DNA of 64,000 bases from positions 140,204,457-140,268,456 of the forward strand of contig CM056994.1 of assembly GCA_029891345.1 (NCBI GenBank). Reading direction: 5' to 3'. This document shows, piece after piece, positions 12,726-25,699 of the stretch (positions are counted from its first letter, which is position 1; every line of letters begins with the position of its first letter). Position numbers and translations under genes: made by a program. Source of the DNA: Dryococelus australis (lineage: Eukaryota; Arthropoda; Insecta; Phasmatodea; Phasmatidae). The notes under the pieces are model-generated. The model worked only from the letters and a program-made list of their open reading frames with translations, searched no databases and was not told the DNA's origin.

Positions 12726-13439
12726 TCAAGGGATGTTGTTTGTTAATAGTCACTTTTTGGAAAATAATTTACAATTCCTAGCAAAGAGGCATGAAATATT
12801 CCATGTTCAACATAGGGTACAATGTCCCTTCATGTAAATACTTAAGTCTGGGGAAGTAAAAAATAATTATATTATGAAAATAAATAAATCGTAAGTGTGC
12901 GAGTAATCCAAATCCATAATGTTGCTTTAGCATTCGACTGGAAAAGACAAGTCCGAAAATATATAACATTTGGCGTAAATCTAATAATACATTTGTTTAT
13001 ATGCTTATAAAAATACAGAATGGTGTTAGTCATAGCCACGTAATATTTTTTTCTTCAGCATCTTCTTATCTGTCTAAAAAATACGAATCTGTAGACAAGT
13101 CACTCAATACACTTATTTGTAAAAGATCAATGAAAAATATAGTATAAAATTCCAAACAATATTTATACTTAAAAAAATATATAAATACCTAACAAGCAAA
13201 ATACTTAAAATTTGTCACATTTAAATTTAAATAATACATATATCAGTTAATCATAAAAACATAAAAACTTAAAAATATTATAAAAAATTATATGTAAAAC
13301 AAAATATAACAAACCTTAAAAATCTTAGAACATCAATTTAATCAATAAATGAAAAATTAAAAAATATAATGAAAAAATAACCACAAGATATTTATTCTTC
13401 CACAAGCTATACACTCCTTATATACTCTTGTGACAGCGC
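12726..13439. other. Very AT-rich intergenic sequence
   Basis: Long AT-rich stretch with no recognisable gene or array. Confidence 0.6.
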
Positions 13440-14275
13440 ATGTCGCGATAGCCTAGTGGTATAATGTGTTAGTCTGGCGACCGAAGGTCCGGCAGTCCGA
13501 TACTGCACTATTCCATTTAGTACTTTGAGTTCTGAAGAAATCAGCGCTACTAGCGAGCAACTCCAGATATAATATGGCAGTCTAACAAAGGTGAGCAATC
13601 AACTTTTTGAATGACTAGCGCACCTCCTCGTGACCAACTCTATAACCAAGATAGCGGCGCTTCTGGTGGTCATTGCCAGACCTAAAATAGCAGTGAGACG
13701 AATGCGACTAAACAAACAAAGGTGGGAAACAAATGACAAATGAAGAAATCAAGATGGAGGCCTCCATATAAATGTAAACAATGATGGTGGCCATTAGTAA
13801 CAAATGATAAACGAGAAATCCAAGATGGGAGCCTCCAGTAACTTATAAAAAAAGACAAACGAAAAATAAGATGGCGGGTCGAACAAAGGTGAGAGATAAA
13901 GGCCGAATGAATGTGAGAGGAAAGGACAGAAATGGTGAAAGTTAAGAAGGCAAGAAAGAGAAAGGAAAGAGATAATGCAAACGAGAAGAAAGTAAGAGTA
14001 TTTGGAGAATACACTCGTAATGAAAGAGGATGAAAAAATAACCAACTTGTTACCAAAAAGAAGGTGTAAAATGGTGGTGTACTGGCTACAAAGATTGTTG
14101 CCCAAGGTTTAGAAGCACTGGCTACAAATATGGCGGAATCCCCACATGGTGGTCGCGTGACCAGATTGACAGAGCGGGAAGTTCGGGTATCCAAGATGGC
14201 GGTCGACCTCTTTGGAGACTCGCGCCTTAGCCTGCAGCCTATGTGCCTGCTTCGGCATATGTCAACTTCTAGCTA
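13440..14275 (+). repeat. R2 repeat: tRNA-like head plus iterated AAGATGGCGG body
   Basis: The head GCGATAGCCTAGTGGTATAA resembles a tRNA A box, and GGCAGTCCGATACTGC stands where a B box would be. The body repeats a loose 60-80 bp module containing AACAAATGA..AA.GA and CAAGATGGCGG-type motifs (about 13650, 13752, 13823, 13869, 14130, 14190), plus a purine-rich tract at 13900-14000. An inverted copy lies at 57325-58220, with partial relatives at 50690-50940 (minus) and 12395-12480. The 170-codon minus-strand ORF across it is the mirror of the purine tract, not a gene. It looks like a long tRNA-headed SINE or composite element. Confidence 0.6.
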
Positions 14276-14458
14276 CTTACTAACAACATTATAATAATCA
14301 TCCATTAATGAGACAATTATGTGAGAAGGGATCGTAAAACGAAAGACAGTGGCTTCTACGTTGTTGTCGTTAGTTTTGACATGAATGTCCCATAAAGATG
14401 CGATAGTAAAGGCCAGAAGTGATTGCAATGTAGGGAAACAATTGTTGTATATATGCGT

Positions 14459-14460
14459 GT

Positions 14461-14532
<72 letters not shown>
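14459..14532. repeat. (TG)(TA)n(CA) microsatellite
   Basis: About 62 bp of TA bounded by TGTG on the left and CACACACA on the right, so the tract is self-complementary overall. It abuts the foldback element on its right. Confidence 0.9.
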
Positions 14533-14534
<2 letters not shown>

Positions 14535-14995
14535 GGATGAGGCATTTAAAACAGGCCACTTATTTTAGTAAATCGTCCACTTGTAAAGATAGAAGAAAAT
14601 TGTTACGATAAACGTTGTTTGGGTTGGAAGGGGCCATAATGTGACGTTAACAGTTTGGTGTTACGTCGAGGGGTGAAGGAGATATGGGGGTCAACTTTGG
14701 TTTTGTAAATGGGATGAGATACTTTCTTACACACCTCTGAACAGCTCTTATCAAGATGAATGCAAACAACATGTGTCAAACGTACTAGAAAGGTGAAAAT
14801 TAAACCATCTCGTCCCATTTAACATACCGAAGTTGACCCCATATTTCCGTCACCCCTCGGCGTACCACACATATATTTATTAACGTAACATTATAGTCCC
14901 TTTTACCCCAAACAACGTTTGTCTGAAAAATTTTATTCTATTGTTAAAAGTGACCGATATACTAGGGTGGCTTGTTTTAAATCCCTCACCCGGTA
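14533..14995. mobile_element. Foldback (long inverted repeat) MITE-like element
   Basis: The two ends are inverted copies. The left arm begins GGATGAGGCATTTAAAACAG and the right arm, read in reverse, GGGTGAGGGATTTAAAACAA. Inner matching blocks include AACGTTGTTTGGG, CGAGGGGTGA, ATATGGGGGTCAACTT and AAATGGGA.GAGAT. Arms are about 170-190 bp with indels, around a spacer of roughly 100 bp. The element sits exactly between a TA/CA microsatellite and an ATGT/GTGT microsatellite, as expected for a MITE that targets TA. It has no coding capacity and needs a transposase in trans. Confidence 0.65.
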
Positions 14996-15062
14996 TGTAT
15001 GTATGTATGTATATATATGTGTGTGTATATGTGTGTATATGTGTGTGTGTGTTTATGTGTAC
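14996..15062. repeat. (ATGT)/(GTGTAT) microsatellite
   Basis: ATGTATGTATGT followed by TATATGTGTGTGTATATGTGTG repeats, directly adjoining the foldback element. Confidence 0.85.
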
Positions 15063-15954
15063 CGAGACACACACAAAAATGAACTCTTCTAAATAAATTT
15101 ACTGTACGAATATAAATGAACAGCCAAAACCAATACACATACACGGAGACGAAATAATTTTTGACGTACCTGATAAATTTATCCGTGCATTCAATGAAGT
15201 AATATGATAAAAACCTCCATTATTTTCGCTTTACCGTCAAGGATAACCGGACAAGTACGAAAACTCTACATATAAATACTTCTTGAAATTCCGTATTTGA
15301 CGGGACCATGACTCACTTAGTTTAAATTTGAAAACACGCTTTATCGTTCACAGCATTAAACTATCACAATTATACTAACAATGTTATTATGTTAAAATAA
15401 TAAACATTTATTTCCTAGATATATTTTATTGTGAATTATTTACTACCTTTAAAAAACTAAAGTGTTGTATTTGGTGTAACGCTTCAGTAGTAGTTTACAT
15501 CACATAATTATTAATGGTAAAATGTTATTTTGTAACTGTTGAGGCTTAGTTTCATGTAAAAAAATTTGGCAGGCTACATAAATAACAGTACCACACTTGA
15601 AATCAATAGTTTATATTGATTGGAAATTACTCATTTATCACTCTTAGTGCTACTGATGTCATATGACTTTCATTGAATGCAAATGTTATATAGAGTTAGC
15701 TGAAATTTGATGATGTCTACACTCTTGGAAAACTCTGGCCCTGGTGATGTAACATCCTTTGCCAGCAGTTTTAATGATGTTCGCTGTTTCTTTATATTAC
15801 ATCGGCAGCACTCAAAGAGTACATTACTAAAATAAACCTAAAGGATTTGTAAATAATGTTACGTACCAAATGCCATTTCTTAGGTGACATTACTTGACTG
15901 GGACACGATCACTCGGCGCTTGGCTGATAGTCAACCAAAAATGAACTCCTTATT
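15063..15954. other. AT-rich intergenic sequence, nothing recognised
   Basis: No ORF, RNA gene or repeat that I can support. Confidence 0.6.
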
Positions 15955-18410
15955 GAGCACATTGAGTAAAGATGTACCTAGAGTGCACTTCCCCAGGTTA
16001 AAATTTCTGACCACTCCAGCAGGTAAGAATATGAAGTTCGAGTTTGAACACCACGTCGCGCTAGTCCATTTTCATGGCATGTGCGTGGGGAATGTCGGCG
16101 GCGTTGCCACACTGACATCTACTTTCTCTCTCTCATACTCTTATCTCTGTCACCCCAGTCCCAATTACGCAACAGTAGAATAGTAGAGCGTGTTCTGAAT
16201 GTCTGCTATATACCTACACAAGCCGGGACAAACAAGATGGTGGACACCCAATTTCCTTACACAAGTCGTATGTGTCAGTTTGCGAAAAGATTACAAGTTC
16301 TTTAAAACATATGTATGAACAAAATGGAACTTAATGTACTCATAAGTAATGGGAACATTTCATTATTAGTTGCAGGATCATAATAAAAGAGTAACCACGT
16401 CTTTATATTATACGCGATAATCGTGGCTTTATGAACTATACATACCATATCACACATTTACATTGTAATTGGTTTGTGTAGCTTAGTGAGTTAGTGCCCA
16501 GGTCTGCGCCACGTAATTGTAGGCCTTAAGAGTTCAAATCTCCGACAGGTAACATGTTTCTGTATGTGACACATTATCGCTGTTTATAAATTATTTTATT
16601 GTTAGAAAATATTTATTTCCATAATATCACAGTATAGTGAGCGATCAGTGGTTGTTTGCTAATCACATTGATTGGTTTCTAAAGTAGGTAATTTAAACTG
16701 TATAGAGTCAGTAATGTTAACAGCCACACATGAAAGTCTTCAGTTTGATTTTGTAACAGTTCTGTCTCTTTTTGACCGCATAACAATAAAAGTGTATTTT
16801 ATTATGGAGAGTACATGATTGATTATTATGCTTATTGAAGATACACATTTAAAAACAGGGGCGTAACTAGGTTGGTGTATGATATATTGGGACATATCCC
16901 CCCACCGAAATGAAAATAAAAAGTAAAAACAATGTTACTAGTAGAATTTAAATTTAATTCAAGGTATAGGTAATATTCCTTGAACATGAAGAATTTTTAT
17001 AGCATTTTGTGTTTCCAAATCTGTACATGAACACATTTATTATAAATAATTATGCAACTACACATTCATAATAATACAGGTTTTGTATTTTGTACATATG
17101 AAGATTCGCACCCCCCCTTCCCATAAAAAGGGTTCATTCCTAGCTACGCCCTTGTTTAAATAATATGCCAATGTTTTAATGAGTGGCGTAACTGTCCGTC
17201 GTACAAACATGTGAACACAGTACCTTGTTTTCCGTACAAAACCAGTTACATTACTCAAATAATTTTCCATACATTAATATTATTCGTACGTTAAAATATA
17301 TATCAATGCAGTCTTCAGAGGTAACCAGCAACAATCGTCGTATGTTGTGGATGCACCAAAAAGAGCCTACATATAAAATTAGGTTACATGTGTACCCCTG
17401 TCCCCTGTGAGTATTTTTCCTGCCATTTACAAGTCTCTATTAGCACTTTAGGTAACGTGTGGGCATGAAAGGATGCTTTCTTTCTTCCGTTATGCTATAG
17501 AAACTTGTATGCCTTCTGTTGTTACGAGGAATATAACAGAAAGTATCAGTAATGTGGTCTCGTGTAAGGCCGGCTAAAACAACTCACGCCTCTCGCAGAA
17601 TTAAAGCATCAGAAAATTCTTAAATCATTTTTAAAATATCACGAGAAAACTGTTTTGACAATCTCATGCTCTACATACTGCTAGTATTATACTAACATTT
17701 TACAATTAACATTGTAAAGTGGTAGGGGAGTAAAATGAATCGATTCTACACTTGATGTATGAATTAACATTCCTTTTTATGAAGATGATCGAATGTGTTA
17801 TAAAATATATTTTTTACTATAGTATAATCGTGCAAACAAAATGAGTGGTCATTAAAGAAAAAAGTATTTATTAATTCAACAAAACATGGGGGACACCGAA
17901 AATAACTTCTTTTAGGAAAAGTACATTATAATGATGTAAATATGTCACAATGTTAACACACACATCACTCCAATTTTTTTCATAGTGTTCGCAAATTGCT
18001 GTCATTATATATTTGTAAGCTACGAAACGACAAACATTCTAGAATACATGAAAAACTTTTGACACTGTCAAGATAATTAATAATATTTTTTATATCCTTG
18101 GAAACAAATGTACACTATGAACAGAGAAATGTATTGATTCGACTGCGTTCAAACACACGTGCACACCGTAATGTAGCGTAAGCTGCGATGTACGAAGTAA
18201 AGCTGGGTTTACAGTAGAAATGTTAAAGCATTAATATTATGTGTTAAGATGGCTGCAGAAGAAATTAATGTATGTTCTCTTATGTTTTGTTCCCAGCGGA
18301 ACTTACCAGGTCGTGTTAATTGGTGAGTTTTCCTTAAGCATTGAAGGAAATAGTTGTATTTTAATTAGCTTTAGAAAAAATTTCGATGCTACGACCAACC
18401 AGTATAGAGC
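15955..18410 (+). repeat. R1 repeat, left copy
   Basis: It matches the minus strand of 31110-35775 in collinear blocks: GCACTTCCCCAGGTTAAA, GACCACTCCAGCAG, CAATGTTTTAATGAGTGGCG, CTAAAGTGCTAA-type words, CACTCATTTTGTTTGCACGA (reverse), AGCTGGGTTTA and TCAGGTCGTGTT. Identity is roughly 75-80% by eye, so the copies are old. Plus ORFs at 15884-16305 show amino-acid-like similarity to the right copy's minus ORFs (35386-35652), but no known family. It ends where GCE copy 1 begins. The 2.5 kb length and lack of a clear protein suggest a non-autonomous element or an old segmental duplication. Confidence 0.65.
16468..16552 (+). repeat. tRNA-like segment inside R1
   Basis: GTGTAGCTTAGTGAGTTAG resembles an A box and AGAGTTCAAATCTC a B box about 50 bp later. 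The homologous site lies at about 33110-33175 on the minus strand in the right R1 copy. The arms do not pair well enough for a working tRNA. Confidence 0.35.
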
Positions 18411-18751
18411 TATCCCAGAAAACACGGAAAATACGGGCCGGAATCAGGCCGGTAAAAGGTAGCCGACGAACTCCGGCCAGCCGATACCGGCCCGCTGTCT
18501 TATGCCGGAAGCGGCCCGATGGAAATATGGACTGGCGGCTGACTGTTGGCCGACAGTGTCAAAAATACACCGTACCACTACCGGCAAGATACAAAATCTA
18601 TTCCAGCCCAAACATAAACGAAAAGTACAGGCCAGAATCAGGCTGGTATAAGCTGACGACAAATCCAGCCAACCGATACCGGCCCGCTGTCTTATGCTGG
18701 AAGAAGCCAAATGGATATATGGACTGGCGGCTAACTGTTGGCCGAAAGTGT

Positions 18752-18867
18752 CGGGTCTGCAAGGGCAGGATGTCGCTACGATGCCGAGCCTGCGATGGCT
18801 GGATGTCATTATGATCCTGGGCCTGCGACGGCTGGATGTCGTTACGATGCCGGGCCTGCAGCGGCGT
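18752..18867 (+). repeat. 33-bp minisatellite, about 3.5 units (GCE copy 1)
   Basis: Full units at 18769-18801, 18802-18834 and 18835-18867, each beginning GATGTC, preceded by a half unit. They are homologous to the nine-unit array at 33928-34224. Confidence 0.8.
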
Positions 18868-19011
18868 GATGCCCAAAAATAAGCTGTATACCCATGAAAA
18901 AAAATCTTAACTTTTCGATTAAAGATTTCAGCGATTGTAATTTCCTCTTTACATATATTCTTTTCACTTACTTTTCAACACATTGCATGATATGAAAGTC
19001 TGTTGTTTGCC

Positions 19012-19085
19012 GAGTGCAGGATTCGAACATAAGACCCTTGCATTGAGAGTCTAGCATGCTAACCTATACAACATGGGGTTAGTTG
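19012..19085 (-). repeat. tRNA-derived segment within GCE copy 1
   Basis: On the minus strand TATAGGTTAGCATGCTAGA is A-box-like and TATGTTCGAATCCTGCACTC B-box-like, with a CTCTCAA anticodon-loop-like heptamer between. The stems are imperfect, so this is a pseudo-tRNA or SINE head. The same segment lies at 20935-20995 and 34365-34432. Confidence 0.5.
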
Positions 19086-20568
19086 CTGATATGCTCCAGT
19101 AATCTAAAATATATCAGACAATAAATTTTATAAAAGATGATATAAATTCCATTACAATATAACAAATAATTTTAAAACAAAGATTATTTAAAAACTATTT
19201 ATTCAGAACCGTGCAAACAAAATAGATTTAGTTAGTTTTTAATATATCTGTCACATGGTTGTACAAATGAAAAAAAATTTCAAAGCAAACAAATGCCATG
19301 GGTTACCACGTGACACAATTATAATCACGAAAATTCATGCTAATATTTAACCTACTGTCCCAAATAATACATCATGCTATTAAGAGCTAGATAATATTTT
19401 GCCTATTCAAAACACTTTCCAAAAGTGTGTCGGCAAAATAAATTATATTTGTATAATTATTGTGATAAAGAGCCTTGTTTCGAAAACGCTACCGGGCCGG
19501 AATAAATAAGATAAAGACCAGCTTACCGAAAAAAAAAAAAAAAAAAAGAGATGCTGTACGGAAATCGGCAGAGAAACATTTTTAAAATACTTGCAACATG
19601 TCTGGTCTGTGATATCATGCCAACATATTTTGGGTTATATCCATATGTTAGCCTATAAAATACAGCAGGTCGTTGTCTTTTTTCTAACGGCAAACATTCT
19701 GTCTAAAAAAATACATTATTCCATTAACAGCTAGCTAAAATCTAGCCCTTTCAAAACACTTTCAAAAAGTTGGTAGGCAAAAACACATCTTAGTTATATC
19801 TATATTGTGAAAAAGAGTCTTGTCCCGAAAGCGTTACCGGGCCGGAATAAATAAGATAATGGCCAGCATACCGAAAAGACAAACATGCCGTATGGGAATA
19901 GGTCCAGAAACATTTTTAAGATGCTTGCAACATGTTTCCTCTGCGATATCATGCCGACATATTTTCGGTGATATACATCTGTTATCCTAAAAATACAGTG
20001 GGCCGTTGTCTTTTTTCTAATGGCTTGCAATCTGTCTCAAAAAAGACATCACGCCGTTGTCAGATGGCTATCTTGTGGCATTGAAACGACAGTTCCCGAC
20101 AGTACAGGTTTCGGGTCGACAATTTGCTGACACTTTACAATATGACAAAGGTATGTGTGTGCACATGTTGACGATTATATTAGTTCAGAAATAATAAGCT
20201 TCTCTGACAGCAAATGTCGGTTTTGAAGTATGATATTATTCTATATGGTTGTTTTATACGACGTTAAGTTAGTTACCAAAGTAAACATGACAGGCTGGCT
20301 TGCTGCCTGTTTCCATTCGCTGGAATTAAGTACTAAAGGATTAATGAGAAACTTCAAATACAGAAGACGAGTTTCTGTATGACAGATAAGTGCCTACTGC
20401 ATAATTCTAAATGCATTAGTTTTGTGTTATAAACGTTGGCTATATCCGAAATGGCCGATTGGGTTGATAAAATTGTCATGAGACCCGATTTTTATACAAA
20501 AATTGGGACGTGTTTAGTAAATTGATATTACGTATCTTGTATACTGTGGATATTAGTAAAAATACAAT

Positions 20569-22036
20569 CCCAACAAACAGGGAGAATTCGGGCCACTATC
20601 GGGCAGCTAAAATATAGCTGACAAACTCCCGTCAGCCAATATTGGCCTGATGTCATATTACGGAATCGGTCCGATGAAATATGGACAGGTGGCTAACTGT
20701 TGTACAACAGTGTCGTGCCTGCGACGACTGGATGTCGTTATGATGCCTGGTCTGTAAAGGCTGGATGTTGCTACGATGCTGGGCTTGCGATGGCATGATG
20801 TCCAAAAATAAGCAGTATAACCATGAAAAAAACCTTAACTTTTCGATTTAAAGTTTTAGTAACTGTCATTTTCACTTTACATATATTCATTTCATTTACT
20901 TATCAACACATTATATGACATGAAGTTCTTTTGCTTACTGACTGCAGGATTATAACCTAAGTGTCCAGCATGCTAACCTATACACCACGGGGAAAGTTGC
21001 TCATACTCTCCAGTAATTTCAAATATATCAGGACACACATTATTATAAACGAATGTATAAATTTCATGACAATGTAACAAATAATTTTAAAACATGGATT
21101 GTTTTTCAATCTAGTTTCTCAGAGGCTTGCAAACAAAAAATAGTTTTTGTTATTTTTAATATAACTGTCGGATTGTTGTACAAATAAAAAAATATTTCAA
21201 AGTAAACAAATGCCATGGGCTACCCCATTACACATTTATAGTCTCGATAAAAACATGCTGATGGTTAACACATGGTCTCAAAAAAAAAAACATTATGCCA
21301 TTATCAGCAAACTAACATCTTGCCTATTCAAAACACATTGCAACAGTTTATCGGCAAAATACGCAAGATTCATATATTTACTGTGATAATGATTCTTGTC
21401 TCGAAAAGGTTACTGTACCGGTATAAATATGATGTTGGCCAGCTTACCAAAAAGACGAAGATGTTGTTTTTGAATCGGCCCAGAATAATATTTGAGATAT
21501 TGGCCACAGCTTGGGTGTGAGATATCGTGCTGACAGTAATTCAGGTGATATCCATCAGTTATACTAAAAAATATATTGGGCCATTGATTTTCTCACGGCA
21601 AAAAATCTGTCTCAAAAAGACTTCTTGCCAATAAAAGCAAGCTAACATTTTGCCTATTCAAAACACTTGCCAAAAGTGTGTCGGCAAAAAGACATTATAT
21701 TTATATATTTATTGTGATAAAGAGCCTTTTCTCTATAACGTAACTGGGCCGGAATAAATAAGATGATGGCCAGCTTACTGAAAAGACAAAGATGCTGTAT
21801 GGGAATTGGTCTAGAAACATTTTTAAGATGATTGTGACAAGTTTGCTCCGCAATATCATGTCGAAATATTTTCGGTGATATCCATCTGTTATTATAAATA
21901 ATACACCGGGCTTCTATCTTTATCATAACGGCTAGCAGTATGTCTCAAAAAAGACATCGTGCCGTTGTCAGATGGCTGTCTTCTGGCATTTAAACGACAG
22001 TTGCCGACACTTTGCCGACAGGTTGTGTTTGCTGGC
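20569..22036 (+). mobile_element. GCE element, copy 2
   Basis: Shorter copy with a single GC-rich head module, about 2.5 units of the 33-bp minisatellite (20714-20796), the minus-strand tRNA-like segment (20935-20995, internally shortened) and two tandem units of about 330 bp (anchors at 21299 and 21629). The 5' end CCCAACAAACA and the reverse of the 3' end, GCCAGCAAACA, agree at 9 of 11 positions, which suggests short terminal inverted repeats. It lies about 440 bp downstream of copy 1, in the same orientation. Confidence 0.6.
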
Positions 22037-24597
22037 AAATGACAAAATCAGTGCCGTGTTAGTTTTGACATTCAAAACACATGCGTGAATGCATACTAAC
22101 GTCTTTTAAAACAAATGGCTGTCAATAATATACACTAGACATGTTTCGAAAGGCAAGAAAGTATTGTCCTTTTTTATATATTCCCAAAACATGTTTTATT
22201 TTACGTCGTTATTGGATATTATATTATTTTCTTGTTTAATAACATATTCGGAGCATTTAAGTGATGAATGTAGAAATATTACGTCAAATTTAAGCATTTA
22301 ATTTATATAAATAAAATTTTCACTGTTAATGGTAGAATGTGTTGCCCCGAGTGCTAAACAAGTGACTGTCGACAACGTCCGGATTGAAAATACGAAATGA
22401 TAAATTACAAAATAACGAATTTGTCTTTTCGGACACAGTCGTAGCTTAACTATTAGTGATTGGCACCGAGTCATAGCATAAAACCCAATGATTAGTGTAG
22501 AAATAGTAATATTTTGTAATGTACCTAATCTAAAGTGGAATATTGCGACTCTCTTTGTTATGTCTAGTTTTCATGCGTTCGTTCGAGTTAACATTAATGA
22601 TAAACAATTCAGTGTCAAGGTTTTTCGCACACTATTAAGTCCGAGGTTTCAGTGTACAATATGCAATGGTGTGCTGTGTTACACTCGTGTAAATGTAAAC
22701 ATACACAGGTGCCGACTTTTCAGACAATATCCACTAATGCACATCATTATTGTAAACTTGGATCTTACGGAGACGACAGTCGCTTTAAAACAAATATCCA
22801 TTGGAGTTGAGCCTTATACATGATCATTAATGTCCTTTTCTCGCAGTTTGCATAAGGTTTTCTACTTAATGCGATGAACGCTCATACAGCGTTTACATTC
22901 GTCTACTTACGTAAATAATATATATGTCTAGGGAATTTACATATACATGTACACGGGGAAACGAATGTGTGTACGTGTCGCGCCTTTACAGCCCATAAGC
23001 TACTATTTTGATACTCGATTTATGTGTAGTTTATATTTGTTATTCATAATATTTCTTTTTATAAAGAGTTGAATGGATGCGTTTACTTTGGAGAAACGCG
23101 GCTGAGCGAAGTTCTTAACAATGTATACTATTTGACATTTAATGATCTAGAAGATCATAATGATCATAATAAGTTTTCTATGTTATTTTTTATAAACCAG
23201 GCGTGGCATTACATTTATAGTTAATATGCACAGCAGTGAGAACACTACCAATGCTTTTACAATGCAAGGCATGCATGAGTTATAATGGTATACCAAAATC
23301 CGAAATTGAACTTTTATTTATACGAATATTAGTGGTAGAGGAAATTTACGTCTAGTTTTTACCAGTTTTGATGAAACATTATCGATAACTGCGTTTACTT
23401 GACTCAATTATATATTCATTCGTTTCTTGTAAAAATGTCTATGATTGGTTAGTAAGAACAATTTCATTGTCATGCACTGTAAAGCTACAGCTCCTAATGG
23501 GTTGAAAATTCTAAATATACATGCCTACATTCCAGCACATATTCAGTATGTGTTTTCTAACAAAATGCTGGTTCAGAATCTTATCAGCTAACTAGTTGTT
23601 GTAAGGGATACAAATAAGCATGCCTATCAGAATGTATCATGTATCGAGCCGAGAGGAGTATTCTTATATACATAATTGCGTTCCTTAGTTCGGACACGGC
23701 ATTAATGACACTTCTATCGACATATGGAACGTACTGATTATTTGTACGAACAGTCACCTTTGTAATAGATCACAACTTGAAACTGTAAACATCGTATTCA
23801 ATTGTTGTATACCATCGTGCGTCAAACTCATATTTCTCCATTATTGAACAATTATTTCCTGCCCATTTCCTTTCACACAAGAATGGAAAAAAAAGTTTAC
23901 TATAATGTTCGACATGATCCAGGATTAGTATCGTGTTTGTTATTGGAAGCGCTAACAGTACTCATATATTTCATGAACACCTAACTATAGTTTACTGTAG
24001 TTTAAAACAATAGATTACAATTAAAGATAAAGGTAAATATATCATATTAGTATTTGATATCGCTGCATATATCCGGAAACACATAATTCTACGACATAAA
24101 CAAAACATATGCCATGGTCGCCACTAGTAAATGATAAGTTGGGTATTCACAGCTGCACCAAATGCTGGTAAAACAGGTGTGACAAGCTCGGCTTTGGCAG
24201 AACTCGAACGAACACATGGGTGAGCCAAGGCCAGGATTATAAAATAATTTTACCAGCTGCGGAACTGGCAACACCACGCGGTTGACGTCCTCGAGAACAC
24301 TAGCGCTCCTCTGGATCGTTAGCGGAACTAACACATACAACTGGTGAGACATTTCCCTATCCCATGGCCACTATAGTGTATATCTTTACTGAGTGGTAAG
24401 CGTGGTCTGTTGTAGACCAATAGTACAACGTGTTGGTACTGCAGAAAACAACAGAACAAGTGTTCATGTAGTGATAGATAATGTGATTCACTACTAGTAT
24501 GTAATAGATGTATGTAAATCTCTTCCACTCTCGAAGTGTTTAAGAGAAATATGGTGTAGCGTGGACGGGATCGTACATGTGAAATTTTTTTCAATTG
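22037..24597. other. Intergenic sequence, no supported gene
   Basis: Mostly AT-rich. A 111-codon plus ORF (22488-22823) and minus ORFs at 24089-24594 lack recognisable motifs. The stretch 24110-24420 is GC-richer and may be an old repeat. The TSD of the LTR element begins at 24598. Confidence 0.5.
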
Positions 24598-24602
24598 TAT
24601 AT

Positions 24603-25231
24603 TGCTGTGTCCTGTCCTGAGGGGATCAGGTCATGCATTAATTAGGGGAATTAAGGTAGCTAGATGGAAAGAGCACTCATTTACAAAACACTACTTTTAT
24701 TAATCATCAGCAATATAAAGTTTGCTATATAAAAGCGATCAGCAATCAACAAGAAAAGTGTATAGGCTACACTATTCTGGTGAATTACTCCAGATAGGAG
24801 GCTTTTGAAGCTACATCTTGCAATAACAAGATTTAAGTAGAGAGGGAAGTATTCTGCTCTTAAGGAGTTTACTCTAGCCTTCGCTTGTCCCGAAGTCTCT
24901 TGTGCCTTAGTCGCCCTACCGGGAAGTATATTTACCCTTATATCGGCGACGTCAATGTTGAGGCTCTCTCGACAGTGAGCTCGTCGGGCATTGAAGCAGG
25001 ACCACGGACAGCTGGTCCTCATAGCAGGCGGTCCTCGCCCGGGGCCTTCGGCATCTCAGGCAAGATGGCGCCCAGAGCCGCCATTGATCCGGACTTATAT
25101 ACAGCCTCCCCGACCTCGCGTTCATTCTCCCGGAATTTGTTTTCCACAAACAGGGGCTCGGCTAGCCGAGGTTACCCTGCGCTTCGCCTCATCTCGCTAC
25201 TTGCCAACCCTTACTGTGGCAAACCGCAGCA
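24603..25231 (-). repeat. 3' LTR of the minus-strand LTR element
   Basis: It starts TGCTGTGTCC and ends CCGCAGCA on the plus strand. It contains a GC-rich block with CAAGATGGCG and GCCGCCATTG in opposite orientation about 15 bp apart (25061-25085), a YY1/Pho-like motif pair. Confidence 0.85.
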
Positions 25232-25652
25232 AGACCCCTCATAAGAAAACCCAGACATCTTCATCTGGAAAGGCCGGGGGTCATTTGTTGCGGGGTAATG
25301 GCATGGTGAGTTCGGGCAGTCGGTTCAAGAAGGCAATGTTGTAGCTGAGTGGAAGACCAGTTCCCCTGGGTGGAGGAGTCGAACCCTCCGTAAAGAGGCT
25401 TGATTCTTCGCGGTTGTCCGGAAGGGTAATTTTAATAAAATTAAAGTGTCCTTCACGTACTGCATTTTATATGTACCTAAGGCGACATCAGACTTGGAGG
25501 TTCGGGCAGATGTTACATTTAAGCCTGCATTTAATTTACTGGTTATGCTGTATCACAATTATTGAAGTGATATCCTCTATAACTTATGCATACTGGTTTT
25601 ATAATGCTGACGAATATTATTACTATGCCAAATATTATTTACAGTTCAATAA

Positions 25653-25656
<4 letters not shown>

Positions 25657-25693
<37 letters not shown>
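25657..25693. repeat. (TA)n microsatellite
   Basis: About 37 bp of uninterrupted TA inside the LTR element's interior. Confidence 0.9.
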
Positions 25694-25697
<4 letters not shown>

Positions 25698-25699
25698 GA

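Larger units (their letters stand above)
18414..20131 (+). mobile_element. GCE element, copy 1
   Basis: One of three collinear copies (others 20569-22036 and 33624-35412). Order: a GC-rich head with the GGCCCGCTGTCTTATGCCGG module present twice (18425-18575, 18620-18760), a 33-bp minisatellite of about 3.5 units (18752-18867), a tRNA-like segment on the minus strand (19012-19085), two tandem units of about 344 bp anchored on TTAACAGCTAGCTAA, and a tail. Heads begin near CCCAACAAACA and tails end near TGTTTGCTGGC, a weak inverted match. No transposase is encoded. An A18 run near 19530 is private to this copy. Confidence 0.6.

Noticed and set aside
13682-14194. 170-codon minus ORF, hydrophobic, Phe/Leu/Ser-rich
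   Set aside because: It is the antisense of the purine-rich R2 body. The inverted copy gives similar but not conserved frames.
22488-22823. 111-codon plus ORF
   Set aside because: No domain, signal peptide or neighbouring gene signal; the length is within chance for this much sequence.
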